This document shows, in pieces, positions 22,324 through 29,082 of a stretch of 29,082 nucleotides of DNA; position 1 is the stretch's first letter; the number at the start of each line of letters is the position of its first letter. The notes under the pieces were generated by a model. It had not been told where the DNA came from. It searched no databases and saw nothing but the letters and a program-made list of their open reading frames with translations. The DNA is from BP-191 sp035940575. GTDB lineage: Bacteria > Actinomycetota > Actinomycetes > BP-191. The position numbers and the translations under genes were made by a program. The stretch spans positions 1 through 29,082 of the forward strand of contig DASZER010000066.1 of the NCBI GenBank assembly GCA_035940575.1, given 5' to 3'.

Positions 22324-22329
22324 ATCCTA
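22324..22329 (-). promoter_or_regulatory. Candidate -10 box (TAGGAT) of guaA
   Basis: TAGGAT on the minus strand, 40 bases before the guaA ATG, gives a leader of about 34 bases carrying the AGAGGG ribosome site. The -35 region is GC-rich and unconvincing. No purine riboswitch is seen in the 85-base gap. Confidence 0.35.
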
Positions 22330-22368
22330 CCGGCGCGAGCGCTCCCGGGAAGGCCGCGACACCGAGCC

Positions 22369-22965
22369 TCAGCGGCACGCGCGCCCGACGACGAAGCCCG
22401 CCGAGCCCGGCGCGGGCGCCGCGTCCCACGCCGCCTTCTGCGCGACGTAGCTGCCGTACGCCTCCGCGCTGACCGCCGTGGCCCGCTGGCCGTCCGCGCG
22501 GAAGCCGAGCGCGGACGACAGCATCGTGTGCTTGACCGCGATCGTCACGACGTCGCCGTCGACGCGGCCGCTCACCTGGTCGTGGCGCGGCTCGTCGTTC
22601 ACGTACAGGCCCTGCTGGAGGTAGAGCGTCGACTCCTCGTCGCGCGTCGGGCTCGTCTTCCAGTAGACGCGCACCCGCGACCCGCCGACCGTGAAGAGCA
22701 CCTCGTAGCGGTTGCCCGCCGCGAGCTCCGGCCGCTCCGCGAACCCCGCGACCGTCAGCCGCGCGACCCACGAGCCGTTCTCCGACGAGACGCGGACGCG
22801 TGTCACGTCGAGCGACGGGTCGCCGAGCGCCGTCGCGCCTCCGGGACCCGAGTCGCCCTTCGCGTCGGCGTACGCCAGGCACGCGGGCAACGGCCGCGCC
22901 ACCGCCGGCGACGCCGCCACCACCGCGACGGCCGCCGCGGCCACGAGGACCCGCCTCGTCGTCAT
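22369..22965 (-). CDS. Secreted protein with one Asp-rich domain
   Basis: The 198-residue product has a signal peptide (about 1-23, ending AVA) and one domain. Near its start is DAKGDSGPGG...DPSLDVTRV, and strand-like blocks (WVARLTVAGF, RYEVLFTVGGSRVRVYW, VVTIAVKHTML) follow. The same plan occurs twice in the larger protein encoded just upstream (DPAGDAS...DDSVDI and DPTGDAH...DPDLDI), so the two are paralogous. The acidic motif could bind calcium; this is inference. A G-rich site (GGGGTGGGGGG) directly precedes the ATG. It starts 21 bases after the upstream gene, probably in one operon. Family not recognised by name. Confidence 0.75.
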   Translation of the reverse strand: MTTRRVLVAAAAVAVVAASPAVARPLPACLAYADAKGDSGPGGATALGDPSLDVTRVRVSSENGSWVARLTVAGFAERPELAAGNRYEVLFTVGGSRVRVYWKTSPTRDEESTLYLQQGLYVNDEPRHDQVSGRVDGDVVTIAVKHTMLSSALGFRADGQRATAVSAEAYGSYVAQKAAWDAAPAPGSAGFVVGRACR

Positions 22966-22986
22966 CCCCCCACCCCTTGCTGCGCG

Positions 22987-24624
22987 TCAGACCCGCGCCG
23001 TCGCCCTGCTCGCGAGGTACTGGTCGGCGACGCCCGCGAACTCCACGGTCACCGTCTGCGTCGGCTTCGCCGTCGTGAGCACCGCGGTGCCCGCCGACGT
23101 CGTCGTCGCCGTGCCGACCTTCTTGCCGTTGACGAGCCACGTCACCGTCTGCCCGGCGAGCGGCTTGCCGGCGGCCGTGAGGCGGGCGGTGACGGTACGG
23201 CTGCTGCCGCGCTTCGCGACGGTCAGCGACAGCGCCGTCGCGACCGGCTGCGGGAAGCACTTGTTGTCGCCGACGGTCCACGTGTCGGTCGACGTCGTGC
23301 CGTTGTCCTTGACGGTGTTGTCGGCGTTGAGCGAGTTGCGCCAGTAGTCGGCGGCGGACTTCGCGACGACGCCGGTCAGCGCGCCGCTCAGCTTCGCCTG
23401 GCCGTACTTCTCGATGTCCGCGATCGGCAGGCCGATCGTCACCCAGCCGTTCTTGGTGTCGAACGACGCCTGAGCCCCGGAGTCGACGAACGGCGGCGAC
23501 ACCTGCCCCGCCGCGTAGTCGGCGGCGGTCGCCGCGCTGAGCGTCGAGACGGTGTCGACCGAGAGCTGCACCATGTGGCCGCCCATCCCGGTCGCCGCGA
23601 TGCCCTCGCGGACGTCCTCGGACTGCGCGGAGTCGTACGCCGAGGCGCCGACCGTGAACAGGTGCTTGTTGAACGTGAACTCGAACGAGTACCTGTGCCC
23701 GTCGGCGGTGGCGGGCGCGGTGGCGAGCTTGTCGGCCTTGACGTACGCGAGCACCCAGCCGCCGGTCGAGCGCAGCGTGAGGCCCGTGATGTCGAGGTCG
23801 GGGTCGTTCGGCACGTTCGCGTTGCCGACGTGCGCGTCGCCCGTCGGGTCCACGACGTGGAAGCAGCCCGCGCGCGGCAGACCGGTGGGGAGACCGTTCG
23901 GCGCCGGGGTCGTGGCGGTGGGCGACGGGGTCGGCGACGGCGTCGCGCTCGGCTTGGGCGAGGGCGTCGCGGTCGCGGTCGGCTTCGGCGCGACGGTCGG
24001 GCCCGTCGTGGGCGCGGGACCGCTGCCGCCGCACGCCTGCGCGCCGACGGCCGTGACGCCCGCGGGCGCGGTGGCCTTGTCGAAGTCGTTCGACGTGAAC
24101 GGACCGAAGTGGACCGACGACGCCGCCGAGAACGACTTCAGCGCGAGGCCCGCGAACGGCTTGCCCATCGCCGTGTCGAGCAGCGTGTACGGCATCGTGA
24201 GGACGACCTTCTTGCCCGCCACGTCGTGCTTGACGGTGCCGCCGGACTTCGCGCCCGCGGGGCCGGAGGCGCCGGCGACGGAGCCGGTGGTCGCCTGGTA
24301 GCCGGCGTCGTCGCGGTCGCCGTAGACGGTCAGCGGCGAGCCGCCGGCGTCCATGGCGAGCTGGAAGCGGTCGCCCGGCGAGTACTCGTTCGCGGACTTG
24401 AGCCCGGGCACCGTGAACGTCACGGTCAGCCCGGTCGCGTCCTGCTGCACGAGGACGGCGGTGATGTCGACGCTGTCGTCCGGCGCCTGGCCGGCCATGG
24501 ACGCGTCGCCGGCGGGGTCGGTCCAGGTGGGGCACGGAGCCGCCGAGGCGGTGCCGAGCAGCGGCACGGCGACGGCGACGAGTGCCGCGGCCAGCGCGAC
24601 GCCTGCGGCCTGGGAGCGGCGCAT
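22987..24624 (-). CDS. Secreted multidomain protein: two Asp-rich domains, PT linker, Ig-like domain
   Basis: The 545-residue product has a signal peptide (about 1-28, ending TASA), Asp-rich domain 1 (about 30-175), a Pro/Thr/Ser linker of PTATATPSPKPS type (about 185-235), Asp-rich domain 2 (about 240-455) and a C-terminal Ig-like domain (about 460-545) with LTAAGKPLAGQTVTWLVNG and TSAGTAVLTTAKPTQTV, typical of bacterial Ig repeats. The domain order suggests a surface or extracellular binding protein. I see no catalytic motif and no LPXTG or transmembrane anchor. GGAGGA lies 5 bases before the ATG 24624. A 7-bp palindrome (24643-24649 with 24657-24663) is in its leader. Confidence 0.78.
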   Translation of the reverse strand: MRRSQAAGVALAAALVAVAVPLLGTASAAPCPTWTDPAGDASMAGQAPDDSVDITAVLVQQDATGLTVTFTVPGLKSANEYSPGDRFQLAMDAGGSPLTVYGDRDDAGYQATTGSVAGASGPAGAKSGGTVKHDVAGKKVVLTMPYTLLDTAMGKPFAGLALKSFSAASSVHFGPFTSNDFDKATAPAGVTAVGAQACGGSGPAPTTGPTVAPKPTATATPSPKPSATPSPTPSPTATTPAPNGLPTGLPRAGCFHVVDPTGDAHVGNANVPNDPDLDITGLTLRSTGGWVLAYVKADKLATAPATADGHRYSFEFTFNKHLFTVGASAYDSAQSEDVREGIAATGMGGHMVQLSVDTVSTLSAATAADYAAGQVSPPFVDSGAQASFDTKNGWVTIGLPIADIEKYGQAKLSGALTGVVAKSAADYWRNSLNADNTVKDNGTTSTDTWTVGDNKCFPQPVATALSLTVAKRGSSRTVTARLTAAGKPLAGQTVTWLVNGKKVGTATTTSAGTAVLTTAKPTQTVTVEFAGVADQYLASRATARV

Positions 24625-24707
24625 GAGGTTCCTCCCGTAGTAGCGCCGATCTGGGGTCGGCGCGTGCTGCCGCACCCTTTCTGCGCGAGGCGCGGCGTTC
24701 CTGCCCC

Positions 24708-24737
24708 TTGTCCCGCACGTCCGCGCGCGTCTACGGT
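24708..24737 (+). promoter_or_regulatory. Promoter TTGTCC-N18-TACGGT, leaderless GNAT gene
   Basis: TTGTCC (24708-24713), 18 bases, TACGGT (24732-24737), 6 bases, then the ATG at 24744. This is the best two-part promoter in the window and places the transcript start at the start codon. There is no ribosome site. Confidence 0.5.
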
Positions 24738-24743
24738 GCCCCG

Positions 24744-25517
24744 ATGCTGGCCGAGCGTGCCGCGGCGGGGTTGCACGCGCACTGGCGCGCCCAGTGCGGG
24801 TACGTCGCCGGAGGCGAGGTCGCCGAGCACGACGGCGTCCTCGTCACCCTCACGAACCTCTCCGACGCGACCCTCAACTGCGCGTTCGTGCCGGGCACGC
24901 CGAGCGACCCGGCGGGCGCGGTCGAGTGGTTCGTGTCGGAGTTCGAGCGCCGCGGCCTCGAGCCCGGGATCGAGCTGCGCGCCGGGCGGCACCCGGAAAT
25001 GGAGGACCTGCTGCGCCGCAGGGGGTTCACGGTCGTCGTGCGCCGACCCGCGATGGTGCTGCACCCGCTCGACGTGCCCGAGGCCGACGGTCGGATCGAG
25101 GTGCGCGAGGTCGTCTCCGACGCCGACCTCACGGCGTTCCAGGCGATCCAGTCCGAGGTGTTCGACATGCGCCAGGACGTCGCGACGGCGTTCCTGCCGC
25201 GCGCGGGCGCGGACGCGCCGGGCGTGCGGTGGTTCCTGGCGGCGTACGAGGACGTCGACTGCGGCACGGCGGGCGTCTCCGTCAGCGAGCACGGCGCGGG
25301 CGTCGTCGGCGTCGGCACGCTCAAGGCGTACCGCCACCGCGGCGTCGGCCGCTCGGTGACCGCCGCGGCCGTCGCGTGGGGGGCCGCGCGCGGCGCGGAC
25401 CTCGCGTGGCTCTACCCTTCGGCGATGGCGCGGCGCATGTACGAGCGCCTCGGCTTCACCACCCTCGACGACGTGGCCCAGGTCTGGGTCGCGGAACCCC
25501 CTCACCCACGGGAGTAG
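24744..25517 (+). CDS. GNAT-family N-acetyltransferase
   Basis: The 257-residue product has a C-terminal GNAT domain. The acetyl-CoA loop is RHRGVGRS (197-204, the R/QxxGxG/A motif), followed by the helix VTAAAVAWGAARGADLAWL and the closing AMARRMYERLGFTTLD motif. The N-terminal half (1-130) is an extra region with its own strand pattern, as in two-lobed GNATs, but lacks the acetyl-CoA loop. The substrate is unknown. The start is set by the TACGGT box 6 bases upstream and lack of a ribosome site. The stop codon is followed within 2 bases by the next small secreted gene, whose GGGAG lies inside its last codons, so the three genes form one operon. Confidence 0.85.
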   Translation: MLAERAAAGLHAHWRAQCGYVAGGEVAEHDGVLVTLTNLSDATLNCAFVPGTPSDPAGAVEWFVSEFERRGLEPGIELRAGRHPEMEDLLRRRGFTVVVRRPAMVLHPLDVPEADGRIEVREVVSDADLTAFQAIQSEVFDMRQDVATAFLPRAGADAPGVRWFLAAYEDVDCGTAGVSVSEHGAGVVGVGTLKAYRHRGVGRSVTAAAVAWGAARGADLAWLYPSAMARRMYERLGFTTLDDVAQVWVAEPPHPRE

Positions 25518-25519
25518 GC

Positions 25520-25717
25520 ATGATCCGTACCACCGCCGTACTCGCCGTCGCGGCCGCCGCCCTGGCGATCCCGACGTCCGCGAACGCCGTCACCGTCTGC
25601 CGCGACGTCCGCGTCGGCCTGCGCTACCTCGTCGGCGCGTGCGTCATCGTCGACCCGAACGACCCGCAGCCCGTCGACTGGACCTGCCGCCTCGGCGACA
25701 TCGCCGTCTGCACCTGA
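25520..25717 (+). CDS. Tiny secreted four-cysteine protein (family B), copy 1
   Basis: The 65-residue product has a signal peptide (about 1-23, ending ANA) and a mature part of about 42 residues beginning VTVCRDVRVG, with four cysteines (VCRD, GACV, WTCRL, AVCT). The next gene has the same plan and cysteine order. GGGAG (25510-25514), overlapping the end of the GNAT gene, is 5 bases from the ATG. I do not recognise the family. Two adjacent paralogues with signal peptides and good ribosome sites argue that they are real; two disulfides in an oxidising compartment are likely. Confidence 0.75.
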   Translation: MIRTTAVLAVAAAALAIPTSANAVTVCRDVRVGLRYLVGACVIVDPNDPQPVDWTCRLGDIAVCT

Positions 25718-25732
25718 GCGGGAGGCATCGCC

Positions 25733-25939
25733 ATGCGCAGGCTCCTCGTCGCGGCCGCGCTGGCGGCCGCCGTCGCCACGCCCGCCGCGGCCGATCCCGT
25801 CACGGTCGTCTGCGAGGACGTGCACGTACGGCTGCTGCCGATCGTCTACGCGTGCCTGACGTACGACCTCGACGGCCCGGCCGTCACGTGGGAGTGCACG
25901 CTGCACGGCACGGTCGACTGCGGGCTTGGCTCTACCTGA
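25733..25939 (+). CDS. Tiny secreted four-cysteine protein (family B), copy 2
   Basis: The 68-residue product has a signal peptide (about 1-21, ending AAA) and mature part DPVTVVCEDVHVRLLPIVYA onward, with four cysteines in the same order as copy 1 (VVCED, YACL, WECTL, VDCG). The VTVxC-x-DVxV opening and the W-x-C ending are shared. GGGAGG lies 7 bases before the ATG. Its last 8 bases overlap the end of the convergent guaB3 gene. Pairwise identity outside the motifs is low, so the duplication is old or diverging fast. Function unknown. Confidence 0.75.
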   Translation: MRRLLVAAALAAAVATPAAADPVTVVCEDVHVRLLPIVYACLTYDLDGPAVTWECTLHGTVDCGLGST

Positions 25940-27101
25940 CGCCCATCCCGACGCCCTGACCGCGCTGCAACGACTTGCCCTCGGTGGTGATCGCGGGCGC
26001 CACCATCACCTCGACCTTCTGGAACTCCTTGAGGTTCGAGTAGCCCGTGGTCGCCATCGAGGTGCGCAGCGCGCCGAGCAGGTTCATCGTGCCGTCGTTG
26101 ACGGGGGCGGGGCCTACGAGGATCTCCTTCAACGTCCCCGCCGTCCCGACGCGCACGCGCGCCCCGCGCGGCAGGTCGGGATGGAACGTCGCCATGCCCC
26201 AGTGGTAGCCGCGGCCCGGGGCCTCCACGGCCCTGGCCAGCGGCGACCCCACCATCACGGCGTCCGCGCCGCAGGCGATCGCCTTGGCGATGTCGCCGCC
26301 GGTGCGCATGCCGCCGTCGGCGATGACGTGGACGTAGCGGCCGCCGGACTCGTCGAGGTAGTCGCGCCGCGCGCCCGCCGCGTCGGCGATCGCGGTCGCC
26401 ATCGGCACCCCGACGCCGAGCACGCCGCGCGTCGTGCACGCCTGGCCCGGTCCTACGCCGACGAGCAGGCCGGCCGCGCCCGTGCGCATGAGGTGCAGCG
26501 CCGCCTGGTACGTCGCGCACCCGCCGACGATGACCGGCACGTCGAGGTCCGCGATGAAGCGCTTGAGGTTCAGCGGCTCGCTGCGCGTCGACACGTGCTC
26601 GGCCGAGACGACCGTGCCCTGGATGACGAAGATGTCGACGCCCGACTCCAGCACGGCCTCGTAGAACCGCACGGTCTTCTGAGGCGTCAGCGACGCGGCC
26701 GTGACGACGCCCGCGGCCTTGACCTCCGCGACGCGCGAGCGGATCAGGTCCTCGCGCACCGGCTCGGCGTAGAGCGCCTGCATCCGCTTGGTCGCGACGT
26801 CGTCGGGCAGCTCGGCGATCTCGGCGAGGATCGGCTCCGGGTCGTCGTAGCGCGTCCAGAGGCCTTCGAGGTTGAGCACGCCGAGGCCGCCGAGCCGGCC
26901 GAGCTCGACGGCGGTGCGCGGCGACACGACGCCGTCCATCGCCGAGGCGAGCAGCGGCAGCTCGAACCGGTACGCGTCGATCTCCCACGCGATCGAGACG
27001 TCCTCCGGGTCGCGGGTGCGCCGGGACGGCACGATCGCGATGTCGTCGAAGCCGTACGCGCGCCGGCCGCTCTTGCCGACGCCGATCTCCACCTGGGTCA
27101 T
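25932..27101 (-). CDS. guaB3: GuaB3-type IMP dehydrogenase/GMP reductase family protein
   Basis: The 389-residue product has the IMPDH barrel without CBS domains. The active-site loop GVGPGQACTTRGVLG puts the nucleophile at C222, the phosphate site ADGGMRTGGDIAKAIACGAD is present, and the N-terminal YGFDDIAIVP matches the family. Length and position right after guaB match the actinobacterial GuaB3 group. To my knowledge the reaction of that group in actinobacteria is unsettled, so IMP dehydrogenase activity should not be assumed. Its ATG overlaps the guaB stop by one base (TAATG), so the two are co-translated. Confidence 0.93.
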   Translation of the reverse strand: MTQVEIGVGKSGRRAYGFDDIAIVPSRRTRDPEDVSIAWEIDAYRFELPLLASAMDGVVSPRTAVELGRLGGLGVLNLEGLWTRYDDPEPILAEIAELPDDVATKRMQALYAEPVREDLIRSRVAEVKAAGVVTAASLTPQKTVRFYEAVLESGVDIFVIQGTVVSAEHVSTRSEPLNLKRFIADLDVPVIVGGCATYQAALHLMRTGAAGLLVGVGPGQACTTRGVLGVGVPMATAIADAAGARRDYLDESGGRYVHVIADGGMRTGGDIAKAIACGADAVMVGSPLARAVEAPGRGYHWGMATFHPDLPRGARVRVGTAGTLKEILVGPAPVNDGTMNLLGALRTSMATTGYSNLKEFQKVEVMVAPAITTEGKSLQRGQGVGMGVR

Positions 27102-28597
27102 TACCGCTCGCTGAAGTAGTTCGGGGCCTCGACGGTCATCTGGATGTCGTGCGGGTGGCTCTCGCGCAGGCCGGCCGACGTGATGCGGACGAGCTTGGCG
27201 TTCTCCTGGAGGTCGTTGATCGTGCGCGCGCCGCAGTAGCCCATCGCCGCGCGGAGGCCGCCGACGAGCTGGTGCGCGACGGAGGCGAGCGGGCCGCGGT
27301 ACGGCACCCGCCCCTCGATGCCCTCGGGCACGAGCTTCTCGTCGGAGAGGACGTCGCCCTGGAAGTAGCGGTCCTTGGAGTACGACTTCGCGAGCCCGCG
27401 CGACTGCATCGCGCCGAGGGAGCCCATGCCCCGGTAGCTCTTGAACTGCTTGCCGTTGATGAACAGCAGCTCGCCCGGCGACTCCTCGACGCCCGCGAGC
27501 AGCGAGCCGAGCATCACGGTGTCGGCGCCGGCCGCGATGGCCTTGGCGATGTCGCCGCTGTACTGCATGCCGCCGTCGGCGATCACGGGGACGCCCGCCG
27601 GACGCGCGACGGTGGCGACGTCGTAGATCGCGGTGATCTGCGGCACGCCGACTCCGGCGACGACGCGGGTCGTGCAGATCGAGCCGGGGCCGATGCCGAC
27701 CTTGACGGCGTCCGCGCCCGCGTCGACCAGCGCCTGCGCGGCCTCGGCCGTGGCGATGTTGCCGGCGATGACGTCGATGCTCGTCGCCTCCTTGAGGCGG
27801 CGCACCATCTCGATGACGGCGGACGAGTGCCCGTGCGCGGTGTCCACGACGAGGAAGTCGACGCCGGCCTCGATGAGCAGCTCGGCGCGCTTGTACGCCT
27901 CCTCGCCGACGCCGACGGCCGCGCCGGCGACGAGCCTGCCGCGGGCGTCCTTGGTGGCGTGCGGGTACTCCTGGCTCTTCGCGAAGTCCTTGACCGTGAT
28001 GAGGCCGCGCAGCTTGCCGTCGTCGTCGACGATCGGGAGCTTCTCGACCTTCTTCGCGGCGAGGATCGCCATGGCGTCCTCAGGCGAGACGCCGACCTTG
28101 GCGGTGTGCAGCGGCGCCGTCGTCATCACGTCGCGCACGAGGCGCGAGTAGTCGGTCTCGAAGCGGATGTCGCGGTTGGTGACGATGCCGACGAGCGTGC
28201 CGTCGGGCGTCGTGACCGGCACGCCGGAGATGCGGTAGCGGGCCATGAGGTCGTTGGCCGTCGCGATCGTGTCCTCGGGGGAGCACGTGATCGGCGCGGA
28301 GACCATGCCGGCCTCGGAGCGCTTCACGACGTCGACCTGCAGCGCCTGCTCGTCGGCGGGCAGGTTGCGGTGCAGCACCCCCACGCCGCCCTGGCGCGCC
28401 ATGGCGATGGCCATGCGCGACTCGGTGACGGTGTCCATCGCGGAGGACAGGAGGGGGATGCGCAGGGTGATGTTCCGGGAGAGCCGCGTCGTGGTGTCGG
28501 CCTCGCTCGGCATGACGTCGGAGGCGCCGGGCTGGAGGAGCACGTCGTCGAACGTGAGCCCGAGGGTCGCGAACTTCGCGGGGAGGTCGTTGCGCAT
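27101..28597 (-). CDS. guaB: IMP dehydrogenase
   Basis: The 498-residue product oxidises IMP to XMP with NAD+, the first committed step to GMP. The barrel starts with TFDDVLLQPG. Two CBS domains are inserted at about 95-212 (MVSAPITCSPEDT through LRGLITVKDF). The catalytic loop is GIGPGSICTTR with C308, and the mobile flap has GSLGAMQSR and the RVPYRG motif. The ATG at 28597 is chosen because no in-frame start lies between it and the upstream TAAGAT box, which is only 5 bases away and indicates a leaderless mRNA. It is co-transcribed with guaB3. It is divergent from the DUF5319-like gene across 61 bases. Confidence 0.98.
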   Translation of the reverse strand: MRNDLPAKFATLGLTFDDVLLQPGASDVMPSEADTTTRLSRNITLRIPLLSSAMDTVTESRMAIAMARQGGVGVLHRNLPADEQALQVDVVKRSEAGMVSAPITCSPEDTIATANDLMARYRISGVPVTTPDGTLVGIVTNRDIRFETDYSRLVRDVMTTAPLHTAKVGVSPEDAMAILAAKKVEKLPIVDDDGKLRGLITVKDFAKSQEYPHATKDARGRLVAGAAVGVGEEAYKRAELLIEAGVDFLVVDTAHGHSSAVIEMVRRLKEATSIDVIAGNIATAEAAQALVDAGADAVKVGIGPGSICTTRVVAGVGVPQITAIYDVATVARPAGVPVIADGGMQYSGDIAKAIAAGADTVMLGSLLAGVEESPGELLFINGKQFKSYRGMGSLGAMQSRGLAKSYSKDRYFQGDVLSDEKLVPEGIEGRVPYRGPLASVAHQLVGGLRAAMGYCGARTINDLQENAKLVRITSAGLRESHPHDIQMTVEAPNYFSER

Positions 28598-28602
28598 GGG
28601 CC

Positions 28603-28608
28603 ATCTTA
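28603..28608 (-). promoter_or_regulatory. -10 box TAAGAT for leaderless guaB
   Basis: TAAGAT on the minus strand ends 5 bases before the guaB ATG. It is a near-consensus -10 in an otherwise very GC-rich stretch. No clear -35 is found at 17-18 bases. Confidence 0.5.
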
Positions 28609-28646
28609 CAGGGCCGTCGCGCGCGGGAGAGACGGCGCGCGGGCGG

Positions 28647-28652
28647 TACCGT
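28647..28652 (+). promoter_or_regulatory. -10 box TACCGT for leaderless DUF5319-like gene
   Basis: TACCGT ends 6 bases before the GTG at 28659, with no ribosome site. The box and the guaB TAAGAT face away from each other 38 bases apart, so the two upstream promoter elements must overlap. Confidence 0.45.
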
Positions 28653-28658
28653 GGTCTC

Positions 28659-29033
28659 GTGGATGACGAGCAGCCACGCGACCCGTTCCTCGACGACCCC
28701 GTCGACCCGGCGGCGCTGATCGACGACGACACCGAGGCGGTGCCGTTGTCCCCGGACGAGCGCGAGGACGTCCTCGCGGACCTGTCCGACCTCGAGGTGT
28801 ACCGCGCGCTGCTCGAGCCGCGCGGCGTGCGCGGCCTCGTCGTGGACTGCGACGACTGCGACGAGCCGCACTACTTCGCGTGGGACCTGCTGCGCGGCAA
28901 CCTGCGGCACCTGCTCGACCGCGGCACGGCCCGCGTCCACGAGCCGGCGTTCTCCCCGGACCCGTCCGACTACGTGAGCTGGGACTACGCGCGCGGCTAC
29001 GCCGACGCGGCCCTGGCCGACGAGGACGACTGA
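28659..29033 (+). CDS. DUF5319-like actinobacterial conserved protein
   Basis: The 124-residue acidic product resembles the small actinobacterial protein found beside guaB. It has an Asp-rich start (DPFLDDPVDPAALIDDD), LSPDEREDVLADLSDLEVY, GVRGLVVDCDDCDEPHYFAW with a CxxC pair, LLRGNLRHLL and WDYARGYAD at the end. The CxxC could bind metal. Function unknown; the family was assigned from memory of its consensus. The GTG at 28659 is chosen from the TACCGT box 6 bases upstream and the length match. It is divergent from guaB. Confidence 0.88.
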   Translation: MDDEQPRDPFLDDPVDPAALIDDDTEAVPLSPDEREDVLADLSDLEVYRALLEPRGVRGLVVDCDDCDEPHYFAWDLLRGNLRHLLDRGTARVHEPAFSPDPSDYVSWDYARGYADAALADEDD

Positions 29034-29082
29034 CCGCCTCGACGGCGCGAGACACAACCGTGTGACCTCCCTTGCCCTGCGG
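29034..29082. other. Window end, possible start of another gene
   Basis: These 49 bases after the DUF5319-like stop contain a GTG at 29062 open for seven codons to the window edge. There is no ribosome site or clear -10, so a gene cannot be asserted. Confidence 0.15.

Noticed and set aside
22284..22368. Purine riboswitch in the guaA leader
   Set aside because: The 85-base gap shows only a possible -10 and ribosome site, without the three-way-junction consensus.
29062..29082. Start of another coding region at the right edge
   Set aside because: Seven codons from a GTG with no ribosome site or promoter cannot be distinguished from chance.
1..29082. CRISPR arrays, tRNA or rRNA genes, prophage or integrase genes, toxin-antitoxin modules
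   Set aside because: None was found by reading; repeats seen are single palindromes, not regularly spaced units, and no recognisable integrase, transposase or toxin motif occurs.

Overview
The window is very GC-rich DNA with dense, mostly non-spurious coding on both strands, frequent GTG starts, GTGA/ATGA start-stop overlaps and several apparent leaderless promoters. Together with the divergent DUF5319-like gene beside guaB, the guaB-guaB3 pair and guaA on the same strand, this points to a chromosomal segment of an actinobacterium (Actinomycetota). I cannot name a genus. I see no tRNA, rRNA, CRISPR array, insertion sequence, phage gene or integrase.

Layout. Positions 1-1511 hold a secreted M23 peptidase with a candidate MtrA-type box upstream, then about 525 non-coding bases packed with inverted repeats. 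Positions 1512-4728 hold a membrane protein with Asp-box motifs converging on the repair helicase pcrA, whose promoter resembles the PafBC (RecA-NDp) DNA-damage type. Positions 4909-5652 carry three tiny secreted cysteine-containing proteins separated by hairpins. Positions 5660-8476 (minus) encode a large GGDEF-EAL cyclic-di-GMP enzyme with PAS and a C-terminal GAF domain. Positions 8596-10220 are a PIG-L deacetylase and an EamA transporter in one operon, converging on an M48-like protein (10217-11620, minus) that has lost its zinc-site residues. Positions 11736-13442 are two tandem secreted trypsin-like proteases, each followed by a hairpin. Positions 13622-17034 are a two-gene heterodimeric ABC exporter whose ATPase defects are complementary.

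The minus-strand run 20601-17031 encodes, in transcription order, a G1-type glutamic endopeptidase, a small exported protein, a nucleotidyltransferase, a glyoxalase-fold protein and an LppX/LprG-like lipoprotein. guaA (20706-22283) follows, then two secreted proteins sharing an Asp-rich domain (22369-24624). Positions 24744-25939 (plus) are a GNAT acetyltransferase and two more tiny four-cysteine secreted proteins. Positions 25932-28597 (minus) are guaB and guaB3, and 28659-29033 (plus) is the DUF5319-like gene.

How it works together. The right end is core purine metabolism: guaB makes XMP from IMP and guaA makes GMP from XMP, with guaB3 of unsettled role. The rest is strongly weighted to the cell surface and exterior: one wall hydrolase, three secreted proteases of two catalytic types, five very small secreted proteins, two Asp-rich secreted proteins, two lipoprotein candidates, an exporter and a c-di-GMP enzyme. 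No single mobile or defence system is evident. The most unusual items are the complementary-defect ABC pair, the M48 pseudoprotease, the bacterial G1 protease, the miniature secreted cysteine-protein families and the palindrome-packed spacer at 986-1348.
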